This document shows positions 22,910-32,404 of a DNA stretch of 64,000 nt, one piece after another. The notes below the pieces were generated by a model. That model saw only the letters and a program-made list of their open reading frames with translations. It was not told the DNA's origin and ran no database searches. Origin of the DNA: an uncultured Atopobiaceae bacterium (GTDB lineage: Bacteria > Actinomycetota > Coriobacteriia > Coriobacteriales > Atopobiaceae); NCBI GenBank assembly GCA_944321515.1, contig CALULO010000004.1, positions 1-64,000 of the forward strand, read 5' to 3'. Each line of letters opens with the position of its first letter. Within the stretch, counting starts at the first letter, position 1. A program made the position numbers and the translations under genes.

Positions 22910-24205
22910 GGCGCCTTCCAGCACCTCGTAGGGCTTGAGCGTGCGTGCCATGCGCTCGTCAGCCTTTACCGTGGCAAGCAGGCCGTCCTGGACGTAGCTC
23001 TCGCGCATCACCTGACAGCGTTCGTGGACCATCTTCATGAGCAGGCCCTTCTCGTAGGGCACGAGGACCGTCGTGGTAACGCTGCCGCTCGACGCCTCGC
23101 AGGCGATGCGATAGAGCAGCCCCCGAACGCCCGTGCCCTCGCGCGCCGAAATCACCTGTGCGTCCGGATGGGCGAGCGTGGCCGCCCGCAGAGCCTCCTC
23201 GTCGAGCAGGTCGCTCTTGTTGAGCACGGTCACGCAGCGAATCTCCGCAGCGGCAATGTCGGATAGAACCGAGCGAACCGCCTCGATCTCCAGCTCTCGA
23301 TGCGGGTCGGAGGCGTCCACCACCAGCAGAATAAGGTCTGCGGCACGCACCTCGGCAAGGGTGGACTTGAAGGACTCCACGAGCATGGTCGGCAGCTTCT
23401 GGATGAAGCCGACGGTGTCGGTGATGGTGATCTTTCTGCCCTCTTCGAGCTCCAGGGCACGCGTGGTGGGGTCGAGCGTCGCAAAGAGCTCGTCACGCAC
23501 GTAGACGTCAGCCCCGGTCAGACGGTTGAGGAGGGTGGACTTGCCGGCGTTGGTGTAGCCGACAAGCGCCACGCGAAAGACCCCCGAGTCCCATCGGGCC
23601 TTGCTCTGCACACCACGTCTGCGCTCCAGGCGCTCAAGCTCGCGCCTCAGGGTCGAGATGCGGGCGCGCACGAGTCTGCGGTCGACCTCGAGCTGGCTCT
23701 CGCCCTGCCCGAAGCGGCTTCCGATGCCGCCGCGCGTCTGCTCGCCCACCAGATGGCTCCACATTCCACGCAGGCGTGGGAGCACGTACTGCAGCTGAGC
23801 GAGCTGCACCTGGAGTCGCCCCTCATGCGTCTTTGCGTGCACGCCGAAGATGTCCAGGATGAGCGCCGTGCGATCAATGATCTTGACGGGCTCGCCAATG
23901 ATTCTCTCAAGGTTGGCCTGCTGTGAGGGCGTGAGCTCATCGTCGAAGATGACCACGTCGGCGCTGAGGTTGCGCACGTAGGAGCAGAGCTCCTCCACCT
24001 TGCCCTTGCCAATGAACGTCTTGGGGACGGGCGCCTCCAGGCGCTGAGTCATGGTGAGGACCACCTCGGCGCCGTCCGTCTCGGCCAGGCGCGCTAGCTC
24101 CGCGAGGGACTCCTCCACCCCCCACTCGGAGTGTCCGAGGTCGACCCCCACCAAGATGGCACGCTCCGGCACCGGCGCCGTGGACTGTGGCCTAAATCGT
24201 CCCAT
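22883..24205 (-). CDS. hflX: Ribosome-associated GTPase HflX
   Basis: This 440-aa protein has the N-terminal HflX domain (TFIGKGKVEEL, VIFDDELTPSQQANLE, DIFGVHAKTHEGRLQVQLAQLQYVLPRLRGMW, GGIGSRFGQGESQLE) and a GTPase domain with P-loop GYTNAGKSTLLNRL, DTVGFIQKLP and NKSD. It splits stalled or hibernating 70S ribosomes. The ATG at 24205 overlaps the miaA stop by 14 nt; longer in-frame starts lie inside miaA. It is the last gene of the spoVS-miaB-miaA-hflX operon. Confidence 0.94.
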   Translation of the reverse strand: MGRFRPQSTAPVPERAILVGVDLGHSEWGVEESLAELARLAETDGAEVVLTMTQRLEAPVPKTFIGKGKVEELCSYVRNLSADVVIFDDELTPSQQANLERIIGEPVKIIDRTALILDIFGVHAKTHEGRLQVQLAQLQYVLPRLRGMWSHLVGEQTRGGIGSRFGQGESQLEVDRRLVRARISTLRRELERLERRRGVQSKARWDSGVFRVALVGYTNAGKSTLLNRLTGADVYVRDELFATLDPTTRALELEEGRKITITDTVGFIQKLPTMLVESFKSTLAEVRAADLILLVVDASDPHRELEIEAVRSVLSDIAAAEIRCVTVLNKSDLLDEEALRAATLAHPDAQVISAREGTGVRGLLYRIACEASSGSVTTTVLVPYEKGLLMKMVHERCQVMRESYVQDGLLATVKADERMARTLKPYEVLEGASAEGPGDE

Positions 24206-25139
24206 TGGCAGGCCGCCTCCCCAGGTCAGAGCAGACGAGGTCCGCGGCATCCTCGAGACCCGTCTCGTCGAGGTCAATCCAGCGCACCCTGGCATCGTGA
24301 CGAAACCAGGAGAGCTGACGCTTGGCGTAGCGGCGTGTCCTACGTTTGATGAGCTCGACAGCCTCCTGCTCGGAGCAGCGCCCGGCAAGCGCGTCCAGCA
24401 CCTCCTTGTAGCCGATCGCCTGCCCGGCCGTGACGTCCACGGCGAGCCCCTCGTCCGTGAGGTGCCTCACCTCGTCGAAGAGCCCCGCGGCGACCATCGA
24501 GTCAACCCGGGCATCGATGCGCTCGTAGAGCCGGTCACGCGACATGGTGAGCCCCCAGACCCGCGCGTCGTAGTGCGCCGCGCGCTTGTGCAGGCCCTCG
24601 TGATGGGCTGCGTAGGAAACCCCCTCGTCAAGCATCTCAAGGGCGCGGACCACGCGTCGGACGTTGTTGGGGTGAATGAGGTCGGCGCTCCTTGGGTCGC
24701 GCTCGGCGAGCAGGGCGTGCAGCGCCTCAGCGCCGCGGGCGCGCGCAAGCGCCTCATAGGCATCTCGGCGGCCTCCTCCGCGCTCTCCAGCGGGAAACTC
24801 CATCTCGTCGATCACGGCGTTGAGGTAGAGCCCCGTCCCGCCGCAGAGCACCGGGGTGCGCCGACTGCCGAGCAGGGCGTCGACGCATGCACGAGCCTCG
24901 CCTTGGAATCTCTGGACGGAGTAGTCCTCGCCCACGTCGGCCACGTCCACCATGAGGAGGGGGACGCGGCGCTCGGCGACGGGCGTCTTTGCAGTACCGA
25001 CGTCCATGCCCCGGTAGACCTGCATCGCGTCCATCGAGACCACGGCGCTGCCGAGACGCTCGGCCACGAGCTCTGCCAGGGCGCTCTTGCCCGAGGCGGT
25101 GGGGCCGACGACGCAGACGACGGGGCCGGGGGCGCTCAT
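24192..25139 (-). CDS. miaA: tRNA dimethylallyltransferase
   Basis: This 315-aa enzyme has the P-loop VGPTASGKSALA near the N-terminus, SMDAMQVYRGMDVGTAKT, CGGTGLYLNAV, NNVRRVVRALE and QAIGYKEVL. It adds dimethylallyl to A37 of tRNAs reading UNN codons, the precursor of the MiaB product. The ATG at 25139 overlaps the miaB stop by 4 nt (ATGA), so the two successive enzymes of ms2i6A synthesis are translationally coupled. Confidence 0.95.
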   Translation of the reverse strand: MSAPGPVVCVVGPTASGKSALAELVAERLGSAVVSMDAMQVYRGMDVGTAKTPVAERRVPLLMVDVADVGEDYSVQRFQGEARACVDALLGSRRTPVLCGGTGLYLNAVIDEMEFPAGERGGGRRDAYEALARARGAEALHALLAERDPRSADLIHPNNVRRVVRALEMLDEGVSYAAHHEGLHKRAAHYDARVWGLTMSRDRLYERIDARVDSMVAAGLFDEVRHLTDEGLAVDVTAGQAIGYKEVLDALAGRCSEQEAVELIKRRTRRYAKRQLSWFRHDARVRWIDLDETGLEDAADLVCSDLGRRPANGTI

Positions 25140-26503
25140 CGCGGCTCGCCCTCCAGGCTGCCGCGCAAGTACCACGTCCGAGCCTCATCAACCCGCACGT
25201 CACAGATCTTGCCAACGAGCTCCTCGACGCTCCTCCCGTCCGGCAGGGCGAAGTGGACCGTCTGGTTCTTCTCACTGTGCCCCACCATGACGTCGCCGTC
25301 GCGCTTGGAGCTGCCCTCCACGAGCACGCTCGCAAGCGTCCCCAGGTCAGCCTGGTTGGCGTCATGGGCCTGTGCCGCCACCTGCTCGGCAAGTCGGTCG
25401 AAGCGCTCCTGGATAACCTCGTGCGGGGTGTCGTTGGCCATCTTGGCGGCCGGGGTCCCCGGACGGGGCGAGTAGATGAAGGTGTAGGCGGAGGAGAAGG
25501 CAGCCTCGCGGACGAGCGAGAGCGTGTCCTCGAAGTCCTCCTCGGTCTCGCCGGGGAAGCCGACGATTATGTCCGTGGAGAGGGCGAGGCCTGGCATCGC
25601 GGCATGCAGTCGCCCAACGAGGTCAAGGTAGCCCTCGCGCGTGTAGCTACGGTTCATTGCCTTGAGAACCCGCGTGGAACCGCTCTGGACCGCGAGGTGC
25701 AGGTGGGGCATCACGTTGGGCAGCTCCGCCATCGCGGCGATGGTGTCGTCGGAGAGGTCCTTGGGGTTCGAGGAGGTAAAGCGGATGCGCTCCACGCCCG
25801 TGGCCGAGACAGCTCGCAGCAGCTCGGCAAAGCGGGGCTCCCCATAGATGTTGCGGCCGTAGGAGTTGACATTCTGGCCGAGCAGCGTTACCTCGCGCAC
25901 ACCATCGGCGACGAGCTTCTCAACCTCTGCGACGACGCTCTCGAGCGTCCGGCTCTTCTCGCGGCCGCGCACGTAGGGGACGATGCAGTAGGTGCAGAAG
26001 TTGTTGCACCCGGTCATGATGGGGACCCAGGCGTGGAAGGCGCTCGCGCGATGGCTCGGGAGGTCGGTCGAGAAGGGGCGCCCATCCTCCACGGTGTCGA
26101 CCTCGACCGCGCGCCCGTCTCCGGAAAACGCCTGTGCGAGGAGGTCCGGCAGGCTCGCGAGGGCGCTCGTCCCGAAGACGACATCGGCGCAGGCAATGTG
26201 CTCGCGGATCTTTTCGCCGTCACGCTGCGCGATGCAGCCGCCGATGGCCACCACCCGCCTGCCGGAGGGCGGCGTGGGGGCCGACACCATGGCCGAGGCC
26301 TGCCCATAGAGGCGCTGGTCGGCGTTCTCGCGAACACAGCAGGTCATGAAGACCACGATGTCGGCGTCTTCGGGCTCGGCCACGCAGATGCAGCCGCACT
26401 CGTCAAGGAGGCCGGCGACGCGCTCGGAGTCGTGAAGGTTCATCTGGCACCCAAAGGTGCGGACGCAGTAGGTCTTGCCGACCAGAATGGAGGGGTGGGT
26501 CAT
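25136..26503 (-). CDS. miaB: tRNA-2-methylthio-N6-dimethylallyladenosine synthase
   Basis: This 455-aa radical-SAM methylthiotransferase has the N-terminal cluster Cys in TFGCQMNLHDSE, MTCCVREN and IGGCIAQRDGE, the radical-SAM CxxxCxxC in GCNNFCTYCIVPYVRGRE, and a C-terminal TRAM region. It thiolates i6A37 in tRNA. The ATG at 26503 begins MTHPSILVGKTY just before the first conserved block. It lies 2 bp after the spoVS stop and overlaps miaA. Two paralogues (rimO, mtaB) are also in the window. Confidence 0.95.
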   Translation of the reverse strand: MTHPSILVGKTYCVRTFGCQMNLHDSERVAGLLDECGCICVAEPEDADIVVFMTCCVRENADQRLYGQASAMVSAPTPPSGRRVVAIGGCIAQRDGEKIREHIACADVVFGTSALASLPDLLAQAFSGDGRAVEVDTVEDGRPFSTDLPSHRASAFHAWVPIMTGCNNFCTYCIVPYVRGREKSRTLESVVAEVEKLVADGVREVTLLGQNVNSYGRNIYGEPRFAELLRAVSATGVERIRFTSSNPKDLSDDTIAAMAELPNVMPHLHLAVQSGSTRVLKAMNRSYTREGYLDLVGRLHAAMPGLALSTDIIVGFPGETEEDFEDTLSLVREAAFSSAYTFIYSPRPGTPAAKMANDTPHEVIQERFDRLAEQVAAQAHDANQADLGTLASVLVEGSSKRDGDVMVGHSEKNQTVHFALPDGRSVEELVGKICDVRVDEARTWYLRGSLEGEPR

Positions 26504-26505
26504 CT

Positions 26506-26823
26506 TCAGGCCTGCCTTGGGGTAGTGGTATCGTCGCCGGACGCGGTGGTCGGGGCTGGGATGCGGTGGACGTAGACGGCGATGCGGATAGCCGTGCGGC
26601 TCTCGCCGGAAATCTCGATGTCGGAGAACGTTGGCGCGCAGGAGATGTCGACACCGGTAGGGATGAGGAACCCGCGGGCAATGGCGATGGCCTTGATGGC
26701 CTGGTTGACCGCCCCGGCGCCTACGCACTGGATGTTGACGGGTACCCCATCCTTGACGAGTCCGGCGATGGCGCCGGCAACCGAGGCCGGCGAGGACTTG
26801 CTCGACACCTTCAGATAGTCCAT
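26506..26823 (-). CDS. spoVS: Stage V sporulation protein S-like (Alba-like) protein
   Basis: A 105-aa protein. Its first ~85 residues are a canonical SpoVS domain: LKVSSKSSPASVAGAIAGLV, VNIQCVGAGAVNQAIKAIAIARGFL, and ESRTAIRIAVYV. SpoVS has an Alba-like nucleic-acid-binding fold and affects sporulation in Bacillus; in non-sporulating lineages its role is unclear. The last ~18 residues are a Thr/Pro-rich tail. GGAGAAATGAC precedes the ATG. It heads the miaB-miaA-hflX operon. Confidence 0.93.
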   Translation of the reverse strand: MDYLKVSSKSSPASVAGAIAGLVKDGVPVNIQCVGAGAVNQAIKAIAIARGFLIPTGVDISCAPTFSDIEISGESRTAIRIAVYVHRIPAPTTASGDDTTTPRQA

Positions 26824-26937
26824 GTCATTTCTCCTGCTGCACGTTGCGTGAGCTGCTGCGTGTGTGGTTCGTGAGCTCCGGATGCATTCTACTGGCAAAG
26901 CATGGTTTTGAGAAGCGCCTCGGCGCTGGGGGGCGCG

Positions 26938-28023
26938 CTAGTCGCGCTCCTCAAGGTCGAAGGTGACCGTTATCTTGCCACGCCCCACGCGCACCTTGGG
27001 GTCAGCGGAGAGCGAGAGGTAGTAGCGGTCAGCGAGAAGCGAGAAGTCGCGCTCCATCGCGCGCGAAAACTCGTCGAGGTCGTCGGCAGAGAGTCGAAGC
27101 CCGCGCCTGTCACGCGCGAGATCAACCTCGCGCGGGGCGGCGGCATGCTGCGCCCCCTTGTGCGTAAGGCGCGCCACCACGCTGCGCAGCGGCTTGATCT
27201 GCCCGGAGACGATGCGGTGCGCAGTGCGCTCAGACATCTCCAGGCCGAGCGCGGACGCCTGTTCGCGCAGCTCGGAGGCGTCCGCGGCAGCGCGCAGGCG
27301 CTCGAGCACGGGAAGGTCCTCAAGGGAGTCTATGAACAGGAGGTCGGAACCGTCGACAGACTGGGCGGCCCGGGCGCGGGCGGTTGCCACCACCTCGGCG
27401 GGCGAGCCGAGGTAGACCTCGCAGGAGGAACGTTCCTCAAGGGCGAACTCGCAGCAGGTCCGAACGATGTTGTGCGGGCCCCGCGCGCAGGTGAGCGTTC
27501 CGTCCTCCCCCACCTCGACGGTCGGCCAGCTCGACTGGTCAGCGCGCTCCGAGAGCGAGCGGGCGTCGGTGACCACCCGGATGGAGGAGCCCTTGCCGGG
27601 AGCCGACGAGGCCACCTCGGCGCTCACCGCGTTCTCCCTCACCGAGAAGAGCGCCATGCCACGACCGTGGACGCCCCATCGGTCCATGTGGACGCTGTCG
27701 AGCTTGGAGGTGACGCGCGCCTCGAAGATGCGCTCCTGCATGTCGGACGGGATGCCCGAGCCGTCATCAAGCATCGTCGTGGTCCTCAGGTCGCCCTCGC
27801 GGCTCGTGGCAACGTAGATGTGGCGTGCCCCGGCATCGCGGGCGTTGCGCAGCATCTCGATGACGGCGTCCTCGACGCAGCGGACGTCATGCTTGGCCTG
27901 GCGGCGCTCGGCCTCCGCCACCCGCAGGCGAACGTAGCCCTCGCCAAGGTTCTCCTCGACGCGCAGGGCGCGCTCCCCGCCCATGGTGGAGACAAAGCTG
28001 ACGAGGTCGTTGCCCGCTAGCAT
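26938..28023 (-). CDS. GHKL-type ATP-binding protein of unknown function
   Basis: This 361-aa protein has an N-terminal GHKL (Hsp90/MutL/histidine-kinase-like) ATPase fold. The N-box Glu51 and Asn60 lie in EDAVIEMLRNARDAGA, the G1 box is DDGSGIP (86-92), and the G2-like lid is GVHGRGMALFSV (117-128). No His-phosphoacceptor, HAMP or membrane segment is seen, so it is not a sensor kinase. The C-terminal half (~150-361) matches nothing I recognise; it is charged and helical. It lies 10 bp after rny and upstream of spoVS, suggesting a link to RNA metabolism or a nucleic-acid transaction. Confidence 0.75.
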   Translation of the reverse strand: MLAGNDLVSFVSTMGGERALRVEENLGEGYVRLRVAEAERRQAKHDVRCVEDAVIEMLRNARDAGARHIYVATSREGDLRTTTMLDDGSGIPSDMQERIFEARVTSKLDSVHMDRWGVHGRGMALFSVRENAVSAEVASSAPGKGSSIRVVTDARSLSERADQSSWPTVEVGEDGTLTCARGPHNIVRTCCEFALEERSSCEVYLGSPAEVVATARARAAQSVDGSDLLFIDSLEDLPVLERLRAAADASELREQASALGLEMSERTAHRIVSGQIKPLRSVVARLTHKGAQHAAAPREVDLARDRRGLRLSADDLDEFSRAMERDFSLLADRYYLSLSADPKVRVGRGKITVTFDLEERD

Positions 28024-28033
28024 GGGCCCTCCG

Positions 28034-29587
28034 CTACTTGGCCACGTCGACGGCGCGCGACTCGCGAATCACCACAACGCGCACCTGGCCGGGGTACTCC
28101 ATCTCGTCCTCGATCTGCTTGGCGATGTCATGGGCGAGGACGGTGGCCTGTGCGTCGGAGATCTTCTCGGGCTCGACCATCACGTGAAGCTCGCGACCGG
28201 CCTGCATTGCGTAGGTGCGCTCGACGCCGTCGTGCGCGTTGGAGATCTTCTCGAGCTTCTCGAGTCGCTTGATGTAGTTCTCCGCAGACTCGCGACGCGC
28301 GCCGGGGCGGGCCGCAGAGATGGCGTCGGCAGCCTGGACGAGGACGTCGAGCACGGTGTCGGGATCGACGTCGGCGTGGTGGGCCTCGATGGCGTGGACG
28401 ATCTCGGGGCGCTCGCCGTAGCGGCGGGCAAGGTCGGCCCCGATTACGGCGTGCGGGCCCTCAACCTCGTGGTCGATGGCCTTCCCTAGGTCGTGGAGGA
28501 GGCCCGCGCGCTTGGCAGGAGCCTCGTCAAGCCCGAGCTCGGAGGCCATGATGCCGCAGAGGGCGGAGACCTGGACGGAGTGCGAGAGCACGTTCTGGCC
28601 GAAGGAGGTGCGGTAGCGCAGGGCGCCGAGGGTCTTCACGAGCTCGGGGTGCAGGTCGTGGATGCCGGCGTCGAAGGCGGCCTGCTCGCCGGCCTCGCGC
28701 ACGCGCTCGGCCACGAGCGCCTCGGCCTTCTTGTAGAGCTCCTCGATGCGCGCCGGGTGGATGCGGCCGTCGGCGATGAGGTTCTCCAGGGCGACGCGGG
28801 CGGTCTCGCGGCGCACCGGGTCGAAGCTCGAGAGCACAACGGTCTCAGGGGTGTCGTCAATCACGAGCGAGACGCCCGAGACCTGCTCGAAGGTGCGGAT
28901 GTTGCGGCCCTCTCGGCCGATGATACGGCCCTTGAGGTCGTCGGAGGGGATGTGGACCGAAGTCACCGTGATCTCGCCCGCCTGGTCTGCGGCGCAGCGC
29001 TGAATGGCCGTGGAGATGATCTCGCGCGCGGTCTTGTCAGCCTGCGCGCGGACGGACTGCTCCGCCTCGCGCAGGATCTGGGCCTCCTCGCGCACGGACT
29101 CGGCGCGGACGCGGGCGAGAAGCTCGTCGTGGGCCTCGTCGCTGGAAAGGCCGGCGATGCGCTCGAGCTCGCTCTGCTGGCGCGCCTCCATCTCGTCGAG
29201 GTCGCTCTTGCGGCGGTCAAGCTGCCCCTGTAGGCTCGAGAGCTGGTGCTCGCGACGGTCGAGCGCGTCGTTACGGTGGTCGAGGGACTCCTCGCGCTGC
29301 ATGATGCGGTTCTCCATGTTCTGGAGCTCCTGCTTGCGCTTCTTCTCCTCGGCCTCGGAGTTCTGCTTGAGCTGGAGGATCTCCTCCTTCGCCTCGAGGA
29401 CGGCCTCCTTCTTGGTGCTCTCCGCCTGGCGAGCCGCCTCAGAGGCGATGCGCTCGGCCTCGGTCTTGGCGGAATCAAGGTGGGACTGGGCCTCCTTGAG
29501 CCTCGAGCCGCTCTGGCCTGCTAGGACGAAGTAAACGACGGCTGCACCGACAACCAGGCAGACCGCCCCGACGATAACTAACTCCAT
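28034..29587 (-). CDS. rny: Ribonuclease Y
   Basis: This 517-aa membrane-anchored endoribonuclease starts with one TM helix ([21 protein letters not shown], ~4-24). A long coiled coil follows (~30-205), then a KH domain ([24 protein letters not shown]), and an HD domain with [17 protein letters not shown] and [12 protein letters not shown]. It starts mRNA decay at the membrane. Size and domain order are exactly those of the family. RNase J and PNPase are also encoded in this window. Confidence 0.97.
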   Translation of the reverse strand: MELVIVGAVCLVVGAAVVYFVLAGQSGSRLKEAQSHLDSAKTEAERIASEAARQAESTKKEAVLEAKEEILQLKQNSEAEEKKRKQELQNMENRIMQREESLDHRNDALDRREHQLSSLQGQLDRRKSDLDEMEARQQSELERIAGLSSDEAHDELLARVRAESVREEAQILREAEQSVRAQADKTAREIISTAIQRCAADQAGEITVTSVHIPSDDLKGRIIGREGRNIRTFEQVSGVSLVIDDTPETVVLSSFDPVRRETARVALENLIADGRIHPARIEELYKKAEALVAERVREAGEQAAFDAGIHDLHPELVKTLGALRYRTSFGQNVLSHSVQVSALCGIMASELGLDEAPAKRAGLLHDLGKAIDHEVEGPHAVIGADLARRYGERPEIVHAIEAHHADVDPDTVLDVLVQAADAISAARPGARRESAENYIKRLEKLEKISNAHDGVERTYAMQAGRELHVMVEPEKISDAQATVLAHDIAKQIEDEMEYPGQVRVVVIRESRAVDVAK

Positions 29588-29633
29588 GGCTGCTCCTCAG
29601 ATATGATGCGTTCCTGTTGCGTGGTTCTGGAGA

Positions 29634-29654
29634 CCATGGCGCCATGCGCCATGG
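29634..29654 (-). promoter_or_regulatory. rny leader hairpin
   Basis: A perfect 8-bp stem CCATGGCG / CGCCATGG with loop CCATG lies 47 bp upstream of the rny start, flanked by GGTTC/GAACC. The 249-bp recX-rny gap also holds two TGACAATC direct repeats (29725-29732, 29782-29789) in an AT-richer stretch, which is likely the rny promoter zone. A defined -35/-10 pair is not clear. Confidence 0.45.
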
Positions 29655-29836
29655 AACCCGCCATCGGAGATGCAGTCGTGGCGCCTATGCCGAGAGTGGT
29701 ACGTGTTCGACAGCTAACGTGACATGACAATCAAATATGGACATCAGCTGGCAGGCCAGCGAGAAATGCGCTCCAATAGCTTGACAATCGTAACGTTAAG
29801 GTAAGTGTCGTGTCAAACGCGCCCATGGTAGACGGT

Positions 29837-30508
29837 CTAGTTTCTCCCGCCTACGACCTCTCGGGCTACCTCGGCGGCAAGGCCGTAGGCAAAGCCGCGG
29901 CCGCAGAGGAAGCGCACCGTGCGCTCAAAGTCGTTCTTTCCCGTGAGCCGGCGGCGGGACGCAAGGCCAAGGGCGCGTGAGCGCTCCTCGTCCTCATCGA
30001 AGAACTCTTCGGGCCAGCCCACGACCTCCTCAGCCTCGATCCCCCGGCGAGCGAGCTCACGGGCTATCTTGGCGCGGCCCCAGCCCGCCGCCACCTTGGA
30101 GCGCACGAAGGCGGCGGCGTAGCGCCCGTCGTCCACCAGCCCGCAGGAGCTCGCCCGCTCCACGAGCTCATCGACCACCGAGCCGGGGTATCCCTCCCGC
30201 GAAAGGCGCCCGGCGAGCTCGTGCGCGGAGAAGTCCCGTCGTCCGACGAGTGCCTCAACGCGCTCGTGTCCACATGAGCGCGCGAGCTCCCCGACAAGGT
30301 AGAGGAGCTCGGCGCGCGAGGCCGGCTGGGCGCCATCGCCCTCGCGCACGCGCGCGAGGCGACGTCCCACGGCAACGGGAAGCTGGCGCCGCTCTTCACC
30401 GTGCTCCGGCGTGCTCACGCGCAGCGTGGCACGTGGGGGGCGACCGGAGAGGGAGCGCTCCCCGCGGGCGGGAAGGTCGACCCCCCAGTCGAGCTGGGCG
30501 TCGCTCAC
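29837..30508 (-). CDS. recX: Regulatory protein RecX
   Basis: A 223-aa protein with RecX three-helix repeats, seen in [58 protein letters not shown] and [19 protein letters not shown]. It modulates RecA filament growth. I chose GTG at 30508, which overlaps the recA stop (GTGA); the longer in-frame ATG would lie inside recA and reads as low-complexity Arg. The recA-recX pair is translationally coupled and therefore under the same LexA control. Confidence 0.88.
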   Translation of the reverse strand: MSDAQLDWGVDLPARGERSLSGRPPRATLRVSTPEHGEERRQLPVAVGRRLARVREGDGAQPASRAELLYLVGELARSCGHERVEALVGRRDFSAHELAGRLSREGYPGSVVDELVERASSCGLVDDGRYAAAFVRSKVAAGWGRAKIARELARRGIEAEEVVGWPEEFFDEDEERSRALGLASRRRLTGKNDFERTVRFLCGRGFAYGLAAEVAREVVGGRN

Positions 30509-31599
30509 AGCTCGGAGCCCTCGACGGAGCCGTCGACGACCTCGCCGACGCGCTCGTCCCCGAGCTCGAGCCCACACGCGACGCGAACCTTGTGGTCAAT
30601 CTCGTCACGCAGGTCAGGGTTGGAGGCGAGGAACTCCTTGGCGGCCTCGCGGCCCTGGCCGAGCCGCTCGGACTCGTAGGTGAACCAGGAGCCAGACTTG
30701 TTCACCACGTCATAGTCCACCGCCATGTCGAGGATCGAGCCCTCCTTGGAGATGCCCTGCCCGTACATGATGTCGAACTCGGCCTGCTTGAAGGGGGGAG
30801 CAACCTTGTTCTTGACCACCTTGACGCGCACGCGGCTGCCCACGGCCTCGCCGTTGACCTTGATGGTGTCGATGCGGCGGATGTCCATGCGCACCGAGGC
30901 GAAGAACTTGAGGGCACGGCCGCCCGGCGTGGTCTCCGGGTTGCCGAACATGATGCCGATCTTCTCGCGAAGCTGGTTGATGAAGATGCAGGTGGTGTTT
31001 GACTTGGAGAGCGAGCCGGCGAGCTTTCTCAGCGCCTGGCTCATGAGGCGGGCCTGAAGGCCGACCGTGGAGTCCCCTATCTCCCCCTCGATCTCTGCGC
31101 GGGGGGTGAGTGCCGCCACCGAGTCAACGACGACCACGTCGATGGCGCCAGAGCGTACGAGCATGTCGCAGATCTCAAGCGCCTGCTCGCCGGTGTCCGG
31201 CTGGGAGATGAGCACCTCGTCGATGTCCACCCCGATGCGTGCGGCATAGCCCGGGTCCAAGGCGTGCTCGGCGTCGATGAACGCGACGACGCCGCCCATG
31301 GCCTGGGCCTCGGCAAGAATCTCAAGGGAGAGCGTGGTCTTGCCCGAGGACTCCGGGCCGTAGATCTCAACTATGCGACCGCGCGGGACGCCGCCGATGC
31401 CGAGCGCGGCATCCAAGGCGATGGACCCGGTGGGGATGGCCTCCACCTCCATGCTCGGGCCGTCGTCACCAAACTTCATGATGGCGCCCTTGCCGAACTT
31501 CTTCTCTATCTCCTTGGTGGTCTCCTCAAGGACCTTGTCACGCTCCTCGCCCGTAGTGCGGGGATGAATCTCCTTGGTGATGCCCTTGCTCTTGGCCAT
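30505..31599 (-). CDS. recA: Recombinase RecA
   Basis: This 364-aa protein begins MAKSKG and has P-loop [44 protein letters not shown], loop regions [21 protein letters not shown] and [26 protein letters not shown], and an acidic C-terminus ([19 protein letters not shown]). It performs strand exchange and activates LexA self-cleavage. No intein is present. The first ~25 residues are a slightly extended basic start. The start at 31599 follows AGAGGGAG. Its promoter carries a LexA box. Confidence 0.98.
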   Translation of the reverse strand: MAKSKGITKEIHPRTTGEERDKVLEETTKEIEKKFGKGAIMKFGDDGPSMEVEAIPTGSIALDAALGIGGVPRGRIVEIYGPESSGKTTLSLEILAEAQAMGGVVAFIDAEHALDPGYAARIGVDIDEVLISQPDTGEQALEICDMLVRSGAIDVVVVDSVAALTPRAEIEGEIGDSTVGLQARLMSQALRKLAGSLSKSNTTCIFINQLREKIGIMFGNPETTPGGRALKFFASVRMDIRRIDTIKVNGEAVGSRVRVKVVKNKVAPPFKQAEFDIMYGQGISKEGSILDMAVDYDVVNKSGSWFTYESERLGQGREAAKEFLASNPDLRDEIDHKVRVACGLELGDERVGEVVDGSVEGSEL

Positions 31600-31632
31600 G
31601 CTTACTCCCTCTGCTCCAAATCTATCGCCGAC

Positions 31633-31661
31633 ATGGTAGACGAACAACCGTTCTACGTCAA
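31633..31661 (-). promoter_or_regulatory. recA promoter with perfect LexA box
   Basis: On minus: TTGACG (31656-31661), a 17-bp spacer, then TACCAT (31633-31638). The spacer contains AGAACGGTTGTTCG, a perfect GAAC-N4-GTTC LexA operator (31642-31653), so LexA would block RNA polymerase directly. The recA start codon lies 34 bp beyond the -10. Confidence 0.88.
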
Positions 31662-31770
31662 GGCAGTCGTAGAGAGCGTAGCAGCCGGGACTTCCGGTGG
31701 GCTTGCGAGGGACTTACGGGAGGCGCGCGAAGCGCGCTCACATAGCCTCGGCAGGCACGCCCTCCCCACG

Positions 31771-32388
31771 TCAGCGGCCCGATTCGGCCTCATCCCGACC
31801 AGGCCCCACGTCAGCGGGGCCCGACGCATCCACAACACCTTCATGGAGCAGCTCCACTGCTCGGCGCACCGCTTCGAGGCGCACCGAAGCGCGATCTCCC
31901 GAGAACAGGTGGCACTCGGAATGGGTGCCGCGCGGCGTGGAGAGGCCCAGCCAGACGGTCCCCACCGGCTTGCCCGGCTCCTCACCGCCCGGCCCCGCTA
32001 TCCCCGTGACGGAGACCGCCACGTCGCTGCCGAGGACGCGGCGGGCCCCCTCAGCCATCTGCTCGGCGCACGCGCCCGAGACGACGCCCACGCCCGGGGT
32101 CTCGACCACCTCGTCGGTGACGCCGAGAACTGCCTGCTTGACGGGGATGGCATAGCTGACCACGCCCCCACGCACCACGGCGGAGGACCCGGGGACGGCG
32201 GTGAGGCACCCCGCCACGAGCCCGCCGGTGCACGACTCAGCGGTGCCAAGCGTCACGCCCGCCGCGCTCGCCAAACGGACGAGGGCGGCACACGCTTCGT
32301 AGAGCCCGGGGTCGACGGGAAGGATGACCCTCTCGCCGTCCTGCTCGCCAGAGGTACCACGCGTGACGTCATCGGGGCCCACGCCCAT
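31771..32388 (-). CDS. CinA C-terminal domain protein (nicotinamide-nucleotide amidase type)
   Basis: This 205-aa protein consists mainly of the CinA-C/PncC domain: LGTAESCTGGLVAGCLTAVPGSS, GGVVSYAIPVKQAVLGV, SGACAEQMAEGARRVLGSDVAVSVTGIAGPGG and GTVWLGLS. It deamidates NMN to nicotinate mononucleotide in NAD recycling. The N-terminal molybdopterin-binding domain of full CinA is absent. The ATG at 32388 gives ~40 extra N-terminal residues. The pgsA-cinA-recA order is widely conserved, and it lies 16 bp after pgsA. Confidence 0.9.
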   Translation of the reverse strand: MGVGPDDVTRGTSGEQDGERVILPVDPGLYEACAALVRLASAAGVTLGTAESCTGGLVAGCLTAVPGSSAVVRGGVVSYAIPVKQAVLGVTDEVVETPGVGVVSGACAEQMAEGARRVLGSDVAVSVTGIAGPGGEEPGKPVGTVWLGLSTPRGTHSECHLFSGDRASVRLEAVRRAVELLHEGVVDASGPADVGPGRDEAESGR

Positions 32389-32404
32389 GGAAGACCGCCT
32401 CCCC

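Noticed and set aside
30509-30577. The longer recX start at 30577 giving a 246-aa protein.
   Set aside because: The added residues are low-complexity Arg/Gly encoded antiframe within recA. The GTG overlapping the recA stop fits the coupled arrangement better.
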